Below the pieces are notes generated by a model. That model searched no databases. It was given only the letters and a program-made list of their open reading frames with translations, and was not told where the DNA came from. Positions 1 to 6,058 of a DNA stretch of 14,906 bases are shown here, piece by piece. The DNA comes from Hyphomicrobiales bacterium (GTDB lineage: Bacteria; Pseudomonadota; Alphaproteobacteria; Rhizobiales; Xanthobacteraceae), in contig JACQDO010000330.1 in assembly GCA_016201085.1 (NCBI GenBank), positions 1 to 14,906 of the forward strand, in the 5' to 3' direction. Position 1 is the first letter of the stretch. The number at the start of each line of letters is the position of its first letter. The position numbers and the translations under genes were made by a program.

Positions 1-353
1 TTGACGCCGGTGTCGATGGCGCGCTGCACGTCTTCCTTCATGCAGCGGCAGAACGAGAAGATCTGCGGGCCCAAGTTGCGCTTGACGATCTCCTTGATCG
101 CGGCGTTGTCGGACGGCGACACGATCGGCATGCCGGCTTCGATGCGGTGCACGCCGGCTTCCGCCAGCGCCTCGGCGATGCGGATTTTCTCGTCCTTGGA
201 GAGGATGACGCCGGTCTGCTGCTCGCCATCGCGCAGCGAGACGTCGTGGATCTTGATGTTCTTGGCGAATTTAAAATCCTTCGTCACCTCGGGGGCATAA
301 TTCCATTCGGAAACAAACCAGTCGTTGGTTTTCCAGGGGGTGGCGGTGCTCAT
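1..353 (-). CDS. HMGL-like (DRE-TIM metallolyase) acyltransferase/lyase, 5' part
   Basis: The first 117 residues of an enzyme whose remainder lies beyond the left edge. The N terminus contains HDVSLRDGEQQTGV (about residues 37-50), the metal-binding signature of the DRE-TIM family (isopropylmalate, homocitrate and citramalate synthases, HMG-CoA lyase). It is followed by EALAEAGVHRIEAGMP, the usual second strand and helix of this TIM barrel. The family performs Claisen-type condensation or cleavage of acyl-CoA with a keto acid at a divalent metal held by the Asp of the motif. Which substrate this member uses cannot be told from the N terminus. The ATG at 353 has a strong ribosome binding site (GAGGAG, 362-367, 8 nt away). 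A fumarylacetoacetate-hydrolase-family gene lies 174 bp upstream on the same strand, which would fit a catabolic role, but that is inference. An FNR/FixK-like palindrome lies about 110 bp upstream of the start. Confidence 0.85.
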   Translation of the reverse strand, partial: MSTATPWKTNDWFVSEWNYAPEVTKDFKFAKNIKIHDVSLRDGEQQTGVILSKDEKIRIAEALAEAGVHRIEAGMPIVSPSDNAAIKEIVKRNLGPQIFSFCRCMKEDVQRAIDTGV

Positions 354-460
354 TCGGGGTACTCCTCTCGCGTGGGATAGGCTTGAAATTGCAGCTGTTT
401 TTGGCGCCGGCCGGTCGGGCTTAGGTCAGGCCGACTGAATAGGGTTCCATGGCCAAGGCA

Positions 461-474
461 TTGATCTTGCGCAA
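461..474. promoter_or_regulatory. FNR/FixK-type binding site (candidate)
   Basis: TTGATCTTGCGCAA fits the FixK consensus TTG(A/C)-N6-(T/G)CAA on both strands and resembles the FNR/Anr box. It lies in the 174-bp gap (354-527) between the FAH-family gene and the HMGL-like gene, centred about 114 bp before the start codon of the latter. A weak -10-like TATTCA (minus strand, 441-436) follows 19 nt after the box; 22 nt would be ideal for a class II FNR promoter. If functional, the HMGL-like gene would respond to low oxygen. A 14-bp match of this degeneracy can arise by chance, hence modest confidence. The rest of the gap shows no gene. Confidence 0.35.
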
Positions 475-527
475 ACTGTCGGTTTTTCCGCGGGTCTTCG
501 GGCGGCTTTATAGGCGGTCGCGGCGGC

Positions 528-1388
528 CTAGACCACCGGATTTGTCAGTTCGCCGATACCGCTGATCGAGATGGTCACCGCGTCGCCGGGCTTGAGGTAG
601 CGCGGCGGCTTGAAGCCGATGCCGACGCCGGCCGGCGTACCGGTAGCGATCAGGTCGCCGGGCTCGAGCGGCACATAGGCCGAGATCGCCTGGATGATGG
701 CGGGCACGTCGAAGATCAGGTCGCGCAGGCGGGCGAACTGGCGGCGCTCGCCGTTGACGGTGGTGGTGAGCTCCTGCGCGTCGGGCCGGCCGAATTCGTC
801 GGCCGTCACCAGGACCGGCCCGACCGGGCAGTAGCCGTCCAGGCTCTTTCCCAGAAACCATTGCTTGTGTTTCTGCTGAACTGTCCTGGCCGTTGCGTCG
901 TTGACGATCGTGTACCCAAACACGAAATTATATGCGTCGGCACGTTTCACGTTCTTGGCGCGGCGACCGATAACGACACCGAGTTCGCCTTCGTAGTCGG
1001 TCGAGTTGGTCGGATCGGCCGAGGCCGGCAGCCCCTGCCCCGGATCGGCCAGCGCGGTGACCGCCTTGGTGAACACCACCGGCGCTTCCGGAACCTCCAA
1101 CTTGTCGCCGGACTGGTCGATGCCGCTGCGGGCGAATTCCTGCGCATGGTCGTGATAGTTCTTGCCGACCGCCATGACGTTCTTGGCCAGCGGGCCGACC
1201 GGAGCCGCGAGCTTGACCTTGGCGAGGTCGACCGGCGCACCGTGCTCGAGTGGGCCTGCGCCAACCAGCGCGATGACGTCGCGCAGGTCACGCACTTCCT
1301 TGCCGCCGGAGAGCAGCGGGCGGAACAGGTTGCCCTCGACGGTGCCGAAAATCTTGCCGTTCTGACTGTGGATTGCCGCGATACGCAT
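528..1388 (-). CDS. Fumarylacetoacetate hydrolase family protein
   Basis: A 286-residue protein of the FAH superfamily (acylpyruvate hydrolases, decarboxylases and isomerases of aromatic and sugar-acid catabolism), probably cytoplasmic. After an N-terminal accessory region it shows the NYHDHAQE element (about 77-84), the metal ligands in DYEGELG (Glu133 and Glu135) and NDATAR (Asp164), the lysine of FLGKSLDGYCPVGP (181-191), and the closing barrel motif DLIATGTPAGVGIG. The length matches the short single-domain members (YcgM/FAHD1 type, HpcE half) rather than the 420-residue tyrosine-pathway enzyme. Substrate cannot be assigned. The ATG at 1388 is the family start; only a weak AAAGG lies upstream, rather far away. 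The gene lies 174 bp before the HMGL-like gene on the same strand; a separate promoter for that gene is possible, so a shared operon is not certain. Confidence 0.9.
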   Translation of the reverse strand: MRIAAIHSQNGKIFGTVEGNLFRPLLSGGKEVRDLRDVIALVGAGPLEHGAPVDLAKVKLAAPVGPLAKNVMAVGKNYHDHAQEFARSGIDQSGDKLEVPEAPVVFTKAVTALADPGQGLPASADPTNSTDYEGELGVVIGRRAKNVKRADAYNFVFGYTIVNDATARTVQQKHKQWFLGKSLDGYCPVGPVLVTADEFGRPDAQELTTTVNGERRQFARLRDLIFDVPAIIQAISAYVPLEPGDLIATGTPAGVGIGFKPPRYLKPGDAVTISISGIGELTNPVV

Positions 1389-1443
1389 GGTTGGGGGGAT
1401 GCCTTTCCGTACTGGCCCGGCCTTTGAGGGGGCGGACCTTAAA

Positions 1444-1486
1444 GCATTTTCCGGCGAAGTGGGAACCGGTTCGCCTTAGAAAATGC
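1444..1486. repeat. Palindromic intergenic repeat (Rhizobiales type)
   Basis: An imperfect palindrome with outer arms GCATTTTC (1444-1451) and GAAAATGC (1479-1486), inner arms GGCGAA (1453-1458) and TTCGCC (1470-1475), and core GAACCGGTTC (1463-1472). It shares the 14-nt core AGTGGGAACCGGTT with the repeat at 6078-6126 in opposite orientation. Elements with this core are very common between genes in Rhizobiales genomes. It lies upstream of the FAH-family gene, in a 229-bp gene-free stretch (1389-1617) that otherwise holds only the terminator at 1550-1579. Confidence 0.75.
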
Positions 1487-1549
1487 GACTATATAATACG
1501 TGCATGAGCCGCCCAGGCAGTAGCCTTGGCCGCGCCGGTGCGCCATGCC

Positions 1550-1579
1550 AAAAAGCCCCGGAGCGGGGGCCCGGGGCTT
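1550..1579 (-). terminator. Rho-independent terminator of the Xre-region transcript
   Basis: Read on the minus strand, AAGCCCCGG (1579-1571) pairs perfectly with CCGGGGCTT (1561-1553) around a 9-nt GC-rich loop, and the stem runs straight into a T-tract of 5. It lies about 40 bp after the stop codon at 1618, so it probably ends the transcript of the regulator gene and separates it from the FAH gene. Confidence 0.75.
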
Positions 1580-1617
1580 GGTCATTCCGTGCGCCTGGTG
1601 CGTGGCGAGCGGCGCGG

Positions 1618-2245
1618 CTAGCGCGACTGGGTGCTGCGCAGCGAGGTGCGCAGGCGTCCGCGCACCGAGTCGTCATCGCCGCGTTTGCTGCTGAGCATCG
1701 ATCCGGACGTGGAGCCGGTGGCGGATGCCGAATTGCCCGACGGAGCCATATACACGCCCCCTGACCTTGGCTGCGGCAGGGACGGCGCCATGGCGGCCGG
1801 TTTGCGCGGTGGCGGCTGCGTCGATTTGAACTGGTTTTGCAGGGTGGCTTCGAACCTGGCGTCCTGCGCCTTCAGCGTCGTCTTGAGCTTGGCCAAGGCG
1901 TCGTCGCAGTCGCCCTTGATGATGATTGGCCACTATGCTGGTCTCCTGCGTGATGGTCACCGCACCGTCATGGAAGCGCGCTGAAATTTCGAGCGTGCCG
2001 CCGAGCGCCTCGACGTAGCGGCGCAGATTGCTCACATACATGTCGCTGCGGCGCTCGATCTTGGCGACGGCGGGCTGGCCGACCGCGAGTTTGCGGGCCA
2101 ACTGCGCCTGCGAGACGGCGCGCGCCTTGCGCAGCTCATGCAGCGCCAAGGCGGTGTGCAAGGCCGCGGCCTTGTCGTCGATGCGCGCCTTGCGCGCCGC
2201 CGGCAGGCGCTTGGTCAGTGTACCGAACGGCTTGTGCGCGGTCAT
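1618..2245 (-). pseudogene. Xre/HigA-like HTH regulator with probable frameshift
   Basis: Residues 1-107 from the ATG at 2245 are a small Xre-family regulator like HigA-type antitoxins. A basic N terminus and long helix are followed by the helix-turn-helix, with VSQAQLARKLAVGQPAVAKIE (44-64) split across the two HTH helices, and by LGGTLEISARFHDGAVTI (81-98), the usual end of these roughly 100-residue proteins. No stop follows in this frame until 1673, giving a 193-residue ORF from the GTG at 2254, but its tail has poor third-position composition. From about 1924 the next frame becomes clearly coding and runs to a TAG at 1618, just before a good terminator. This second segment begins IIKGDCDDALAKLKTTL and ends in a Pro/Ser-rich tail. 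One extra base in the ATCATCATC run at about 1918-1926 would explain both halves. Alternatives are an intact short antitoxin followed by an unrelated gene remnant, or an Xre-tail fusion. No toxin gene is seen nearby. Confidence 0.55.
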
Positions 2246-2250
2246 GGCGA

Positions 2251-2280
2251 GCACGATATTCCATCAATGGAATATCGTGC
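2251..2280. promoter_or_regulatory. Perfect 14-bp inverted repeat, probable autoregulatory operator
   Basis: GCACGATATTCCAT (2251-2264) and ATGGAATATCGTGC (2267-2280) are exact reverse complements separated by 2 bp. The element fills the gap between the stop codon of the small upstream gene (2291) and the ATG of the Xre regulator (2245), and contains the alternative GTG start at 2254. With only 2 bp between the arms and no T-tract it suits a dimeric DNA-binding protein better than a terminator. HigA/Xre proteins commonly repress their own promoters at such sites. A weak promoter could overlap it (minus strand TTGCAC, 18-nt spacer, TATCGT), but there is no Shine-Dalgarno before the ATG, so translation may start on a very short leader. 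Confidence 0.6.
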
Positions 2281-2290
2281 AAGGGGCCTG

Positions 2291-2575
2291 TCAGGCCGCT
2301 TCCAGCCGCGCCAGTTCCTCTTCGAACTGAAAGCGCAGTTGCGCGCCCTCGTCCTCGGGCAGCCAATTGGTCATCTGCGGGAAAATGGTGCGGTAGAGCG
2401 AGACGGTGGTCGGCTCCCAAGGCAGCGTCTGCGCGGCGCGCGCCTCGGCCAGGATTTTGTGCAGGCGCGAGCGCACCTTGTCGGGGTCGGGCCGATAGGC
2501 GGGAACCGGGTCCGCGCCGAACAGGTCGGTTTGCACTTCCGGTTCGCTATCGTCAGGCGGATCGGCAGGAGCCAT
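2291..2575 (-). CDS. Small conserved hypothetical protein
   Basis: A 94-residue soluble protein from the ATG at 2575, or 97 from an in-frame GTG at 2584; neither has a strong ribosome binding site. The N-terminal quarter is acidic and Pro-rich and looks disordered. It is followed by a helical region with PDPDKVRSRLHKILAEAR, then TLPWEPTTVSLYRTIFPQM, then LPEDEGAQLRFQFEEELARL. From memory, similar proteins occur in Rhizobiales genomes without known function. It shows no signal peptide, membrane segment or catalytic motif. It ends 10 bp before the inverted repeat at the Xre gene. The pair could be co-transcribed, but it does not look like any toxin family I know, so I do not call it a toxin-antitoxin module. 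Confidence 0.7.
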   Translation of the reverse strand: MAPADPPDDSEPEVQTDLFGADPVPAYRPDPDKVRSRLHKILAEARAAQTLPWEPTTVSLYRTIFPQMTNWLPEDEGAQLRFQFEEELARLEAA

Positions 2576-2600
2576 GGGTTCCACTACGCTAATCCGTCTT

Positions 2601-2620
2601 AAAAGTTCTATGAACTATTT
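2601..2620 (-). terminator. Weak AT-rich hairpin at the end of the endonuclease gene
   Basis: AGTTC (2604-2608) and GAACT (2612-2616) are inverted around a 3-nt loop, flanked by A and T runs on both sides. On the minus strand it overlaps the endonuclease stop codon and is followed by TTTT. The 5-bp stem is short, so it may be only a weak terminator or chance. Confidence 0.25.
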
Positions 2621-3376
2621 TGAACGCGCGATAATTTCAGACTCCGGATATTTTTCATTTTCCTTATACAAGATTACATAACCGAGCAGTTTCGTGGCCT
2701 GCCAACCTGGTGGAAGACCATTTGTTAAATGCGCTATCGCTTGCCGTGCTGTAAACGGTGATTTCAAGCTAGTTACGATTGAAGATTCAATATCCGAATG
2801 AAACTTCCTGCTTGATCCAACCCTTTGGATCCGTAACGTGTACGGCAGGGCGTCTCTCAATAAACGAAAACAATCCGCTGCGGGGCCTCTTTTTGGAAGC
2901 TGCAAATCCAATTTGTGATCTATATTGATTGGGAATTGGTAATCAAAATTTTCCGGCTTGTTCTTGGTGGTATCGCGTTCCCGACCAGGGTCATTCGACC
3001 CAAATCCACTTCCGTTCCAAGCAAGGCCGCTTTCTTTTCCGTAGTGTCTAATCAGGTCCGTTTCCAGATCAACAGCAGTAAACACAAAAATTCTGACTGA
3101 TTTGAAACTGACGCGCTTTGGCTCAAGACCAATTCGATGAAGAATCTTAATTGAGTGTCTCGTCAGACGGCTGTTAAGCCCAGCATCATTATCAGTTTTT
3201 CCGACATAGACCGGCTTGCCATCCAAGAGTAACTGGTACACCCCTTGTTCATCAGGAATCTTAGCGGTCACTTCAGAAGTTAGCGGCGCGGACTCAATCT
3301 CATCTATGATCGACACGAGCCGATCAAGAAGAGCCCCTGGTAAATCAAATTCGAATTCGCGGTAACCTTTTGTCAT
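2615..3376 (-). CDS. GIY-YIG restriction endonuclease, Eco29kI-like
   Basis: A 253-residue protein with the GIY-YIG nuclease layout: GVY (45-47), YVG followed by Lys (57-60), RLTRH (70-74), a Glu on the next helix (LETDLIRHYG, Glu105), and an Asn in GLAWNGSGFGSNDPGRERD (Asn121). The Arg-x3-His spacing and the WN-GFGxNDPGxxRD block resemble type II enzymes of the Eco29kI family, which cut CCGCGG; this specificity is inference. The C terminus (about 160-253) has no motif I can name. The ATG overlaps the methyltransferase stop codon (ATGA), so the two are translationally coupled with the modification enzyme first, which favours host protection. Codon use is AT-richer than the genes outside the block. 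An unrelated GIY-YIG nuclease is less likely given the partner gene. Confidence 0.8.
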   Translation of the reverse strand: MTKGYREFEFDLPGALLDRLVSIIDEIESAPLTSEVTAKIPDEQGVYQLLLDGKPVYVGKTDNDAGLNSRLTRHSIKILHRIGLEPKRVSFKSVRIFVFTAVDLETDLIRHYGKESGLAWNGSGFGSNDPGRERDTTKNKPENFDYQFPINIDHKLDLQLPKRGPAADCFRLLRDALPYTLRIQRVGSSRKFHSDIESSIVTSLKSPFTARQAIAHLTNGLPPGWQATKLLGYVILYKENEKYPESEIIARSK

Positions 3377-4557
3377 TTCCGCTTTCGTGGCAAACTGCTA
3401 TTTTTAATGGCTGCAGCAACATTTCTTGCAATCACTGTAGCAAATTCTACAGGCACAGCATTACCTAGCTGGCGCATTGTTTCCGTCCAAGACCCATGAA
3501 ACAAAAAATTATCAGGAAAGGTTTGTAGCCTCGCGCTTTCTCGCACAGTGAAATATCGAACCGTTCCATCTTCACGAAACAACATATTTTCGCCGCCAGG
3601 AACGCCGTGCACGCCAGCCTTTAGTGTTTTTGCCGGTTCGTCCAGTGGGCTGCCTGTATGACCTGGATAGCTGCGCGCACCAGGCTGGAATTTATGATTA
3701 TGCATCTGCGTCGTTTTGTGAGTCCCTACCCCCGGATCGGGTAAATCCCCGATCGCATCGCGCGTCGTTCGCCAGGGTAATGTAATCGGTTTAGCGGGCA
3801 ATGACATGCCACGCGAATGCAAGCGCGCGTCCATCGTTCGACGTATGAGCGGAACACGATGGCGCGCCCAATATTTTTTGCTACGGCATTGCTCCCATAA
3901 CAAGGCATCAAGACTGTGCGTGGCGTGAGGAAAAGACCACTCAATGCCCAGATCGGCGCGGAAACCAACAAAAACGACACGCTCCCGTCGCTGTGGCACG
4001 CCATAATTAGCCGCGTTTAGGACGTTAAAAACAACGCGGTATTCTTCTTTATCCGAAGGCCTACTCAAATGATGTCTTTGAAGTCTTACAGAATGATCCG
4101 GCCAGGTTTCCCCCTTTTTCGGTCGTAAACTTGGATACTGAAGTTGAAGCAAGATGTAATTGAAATACCCAGCAAAGGCTGTTCGAGTAAGCCCTTTGAC
4201 ATTTTCAAAGATGAAGGCCTTGGGACGAATTTCACGAATTGCCCGAACCGCTTCCGGCCACATATCGCGATTGTCGGCATTGCCGCGGTGCCTACCCCCG
4301 AGCGAAAATGGCTGACAAGGCGGCCCGCCCGATACCAGCACCGCTCGACCTTCAAACGATCGAAAATCGATTTCGCGAACGTCACCCTCGATAGGCTCAG
4401 GCCACGCGCTGATATGCTTCACCCCTCTAGCCCGATTTTGTCTAAGAGTATCGCAGCACCATCGATCCCATTCAACTACTTGAATTGGCTTGAATCCTGC
4501 CTGGCTAATGCCGAGCCCTAGCCCTCCTGCCCCGGCGAACAGTTCGATTGCCCGCAT
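3373..4557 (-). CDS. DNA (cytosine-5-)-methyltransferase of a type II R-M system
   Basis: This enzyme transfers a methyl group from S-adenosylmethionine to C5 of cytosine in the recognition site, protecting it from the neighbouring endonuclease. The 394 residues show the canonical motif order. Motif I is FAGAGGLGLG (7-16). Motif IV is GGPPCQPFS (77-85) with catalytic Cys81. Motif VI is FENVKGL (117-123), and motif VIII is QRRERVVFVGFR (from 189). A long variable target-recognition region follows. Motif IX is RESARLQTFPD, and motif X is QLGNAVPVEFA near the end. All catalytic elements are intact. The ATG at 4557 has GGAGG 6 nt upstream, inside the vsr gene. The first 53 nt overlap the end of vsr in another frame, and the stop overlaps the endonuclease start by 4 nt. 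Confidence 0.95.
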   Translation of the reverse strand: MRAIELFAGAGGLGLGISQAGFKPIQVVEWDRWCCDTLRQNRARGVKHISAWPEPIEGDVREIDFRSFEGRAVLVSGGPPCQPFSLGGRHRGNADNRDMWPEAVRAIREIRPKAFIFENVKGLTRTAFAGYFNYILLQLQYPSLRPKKGETWPDHSVRLQRHHLSRPSDKEEYRVVFNVLNAANYGVPQRRERVVFVGFRADLGIEWSFPHATHSLDALLWEQCRSKKYWARHRVPLIRRTMDARLHSRGMSLPAKPITLPWRTTRDAIGDLPDPGVGTHKTTQMHNHKFQPGARSYPGHTGSPLDEPAKTLKAGVHGVPGGENMLFREDGTVRYFTVRESARLQTFPDNFLFHGSWTETMRQLGNAVPVEFATVIARNVAAAIKNSSLPRKRK

Positions 4558-4975
4558 TCGGCCCCTCCAAGAACGCCCAAAGTCTGTTCTCTAATTGTTC
4601 TTTATCTCTTAACTGGCATTCCCAGACAACCAAAATCTTCCATCCGGCGGCCCGGAGAGCCTTTTGGTTGTGAATATCTCGTATCCGATTCGACTCGAGC
4701 TTGGGCAGCCAAAACTCGAGCCGAGACTTGGGCAGGCGCGCTAAATTGCATTTTTGACTTGGATGCCGATGCCAAAAACACCCATGTACAAAAATCACCT
4801 TTTTGCGTGATCGAAAAACTAGATCAGGCTTCCCTGGAAGCCCTTTCGTATGAAGTCTGTACCGATAGCCCATCACATGGACGAGCCGCCTCACAAGCAG
4901 TTCCGGCTTGGAGTGCTTACCTCTAATTAGACTCATCCGCGCGCTGCGCTCGCGACGTGTAAGTGTATCAACCAA
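4505..4975 (-). CDS. vsr: Very-short-patch repair endonuclease
   Basis: Vsr nicks next to the T of T:G mismatches left when 5-methylcytosine deaminates in a methylase target site, starting short-patch repair. The 156 residues match the usual family length. They show RSARMSLIRGKHSKPE (N-terminal DNA-contact region), GKPDLVF with Asp51, and VHGCFWHRHP with His64 and His69, followed by the zinc-site CNLARLPK and FWLPKLESNRIRD. Asp51, His64 and His69 coincide with the E. coli Vsr numbering, which supports the start chosen here, an unusual TTG at 4975. A GGGGAG ribosome binding site lies 9 nt upstream (4985-4990). The last 17 or so residues (Arg-rich) overlap the methyltransferase start. It lies only 15 bp from the TRAP gene and is the first gene of the cassette. 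Confidence 0.93.
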   Translation of the reverse strand: MVDTLTRRERSARMSLIRGKHSKPELLVRRLVHVMGYRYRLHTKGLPGKPDLVFRSRKKVIFVHGCFWHRHPSQKCNLARLPKSRLEFWLPKLESNRIRDIHNQKALRAAGWKILVVWECQLRDKEQLENRLWAFLEGPNAGNRTVRRGRRARARH

Positions 4976-4990
4976 ATTAATCGTCTCCCC

Positions 4991-6058
4991 CTACCTCCCC
5001 CTCAACACCGCCTCGATGCTCACCCGCGACCAGGGCGCCGAGCGCTCGCGAAACGCCGTGTAGGAGGCGTGCACCTTGCCGCTGATGGCGTTGCGCGCGG
5101 AGAGCTCATTGAGCACATCGCCGGCCTGCTTGCGCGCCGCCGCCACCAGATCGGCCGGGAAGGCCGCAAGCTTGACGTTATGCTCGCCAACCAGCGCGGC
5201 CAGCGCCTGCGCGTTGAGCCGCTCCATCTCGGCCAGCGCGTAGTTTGCTTCCGTGGCGCAGGCATGCGCCACGATCGCCTTCAGCTCGGCCGGCAAAGCG
5301 TCCCAGGATTTGAGCGCGACGATGCATTCGCCGGTGCCGTTCGGCTTGTTGAAGCCGGGATAATAGTAGAACGACGCCACGCGATAGAGCCCGAGCGCGA
5401 TGTCGGTGCCGGGGCCGACGAATTCGGCGCCGTCGATCACGCCCGATTGCAGGCTGACCAAAATTTCCGCCGGCGGCGTGGTCTGCGGCGTGGCGCCCAG
5501 CCGGCGATAGACCTCGCCGCCCAGGCCCAGCGAACGCAACTTCAGCCCGCGCAGATCGGCGAGGCTCGCCAGTTCGCGGCGGAACCAACCGCCCATGCAC
5601 ACGCCGGTATTGCCGCCCATGAACGGCTTGACGCCGAACGAAGCATAAAGTTCGTCCCACAGCGCCTGGCCGCCGCCGGCTTCGATCCAGGCGACGTGCT
5701 CGGCCGGCGTCAGCCCGAACGGCACGGTGGTGAAGAAGGCGGCGGCCGGCATTTTGCCCTGCCAGTAGAACGAGGCGGTGTGGCCGATATCGGCGACGCC
5801 GTTGCCGACCGCGTCCAGCACCTCGAAGGCCGGCACCACTTCGCCGGCGGCATACACGGAAATGTCGAGCCGCCCGCCCGACAGCGCACGCACGCGTGTC
5901 GCGACGCGCTCGGCCGACATGCCCGGCCCCGGCAGGCGCTTGGGCCACGAGGTCACCATGCGCCATTTGAGCGTCTGCGCGCGCGCGATCTGCGGCGCGG
6001 CGATGAGGCCGGCGGCTGCAACGCCGGCGGCGAGGGTGAAACGGCGGCGTGTGGTCAT
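4991..6058 (-). CDS. TRAP transporter solute-binding protein, DctP/TakP-like
   Basis: A 355-residue periplasmic binding protein of a tripartite ATP-independent transporter, of the group that binds keto acids and related carboxylates (TakP-like). The N terminus [11 protein letters not shown] is a twin-arginine-type signal with hydrophobic core and a likely cleavage site after IARA (residue 27). Family features include VTSWPK, the hinge stretch LRGLKLRSLGLGGEVYRRLGA, and the late ligand region IDGAEFVGPGTD. No DctQ or DctM membrane subunit lies in the window, so the cognate permease must be elsewhere or lost. The ATG at 6058 has AGGAG 6 nt upstream and overlaps the thiD stop codon (ATGA), which places it at the end of the thiMED transcript. 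A role in importing a thiamine precursor is conceivable from position only; a keto-acid ligand is the better family-based guess. Confidence 0.88.
   Translation of the reverse strand: MTTRRRFTLAAGVAAAGLIAAPQIARAQTLKWRMVTSWPKRLPGPGMSAERVATRVRALSGGRLDISVYAAGEVVPAFEVLDAVGNGVADIGHTASFYWQGKMPAAAFFTTVPFGLTPAEHVAWIEAGGGQALWDELYASFGVKPFMGGNTGVCMGGWFRRELASLADLRGLKLRSLGLGGEVYRRLGATPQTTPPAEILVSLQSGVIDGAEFVGPGTDIALGLYRVASFYYYPGFNKPNGTGECIVALKSWDALPAELKAIVAHACATEANYALAEMERLNAQALAALVGEHNVKLAAFPADLVAAARKQAGDVLNELSARNAISGKVHASYTAFRERSAPWSRVSIEAVLRGR

Larger units (their letters stand above)
2600..4985 (-). other. Horizontally acquired restriction-modification island
   Basis: This segment is visibly richer in A/T than the flanking DNA, with many codons ending in A or T, and holds exactly the vsr, methyltransferase and endonuclease genes. 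Composition returns to the GC-rich background at about 4985 (start of the TRAP gene's 3' end) and below about 2585. No integrase, transposase, tRNA gene or flanking direct repeat is visible, so how it arrived is unknown. The left edge lies between the endonuclease stop (2615) and the small hypothetical gene (2575/2584). The right edge is within the 15 bp between vsr and the TRAP gene. Confidence 0.65.

Noticed and set aside
861..1427. Plus-strand open frame of 188 codons opposite the FAH-family gene
   Set aside because: Mirror frame of the conserved minus-strand gene with no protein-like features.
1618..2584. Toxin-antitoxin module made of the Xre-like gene and the 94-residue gene
   Set aside because: The small acidic protein has no RelE/HigB or other toxin features that I recognise, and the Xre gene seems frameshifted.
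2615..4975. Avoidance of CCGCGG as proof of endonuclease specificity
   Set aside because: CCGCGG occurs several times in the window (for example at 488-493), so there is no visible depletion; the specificity remains only a family-based guess.
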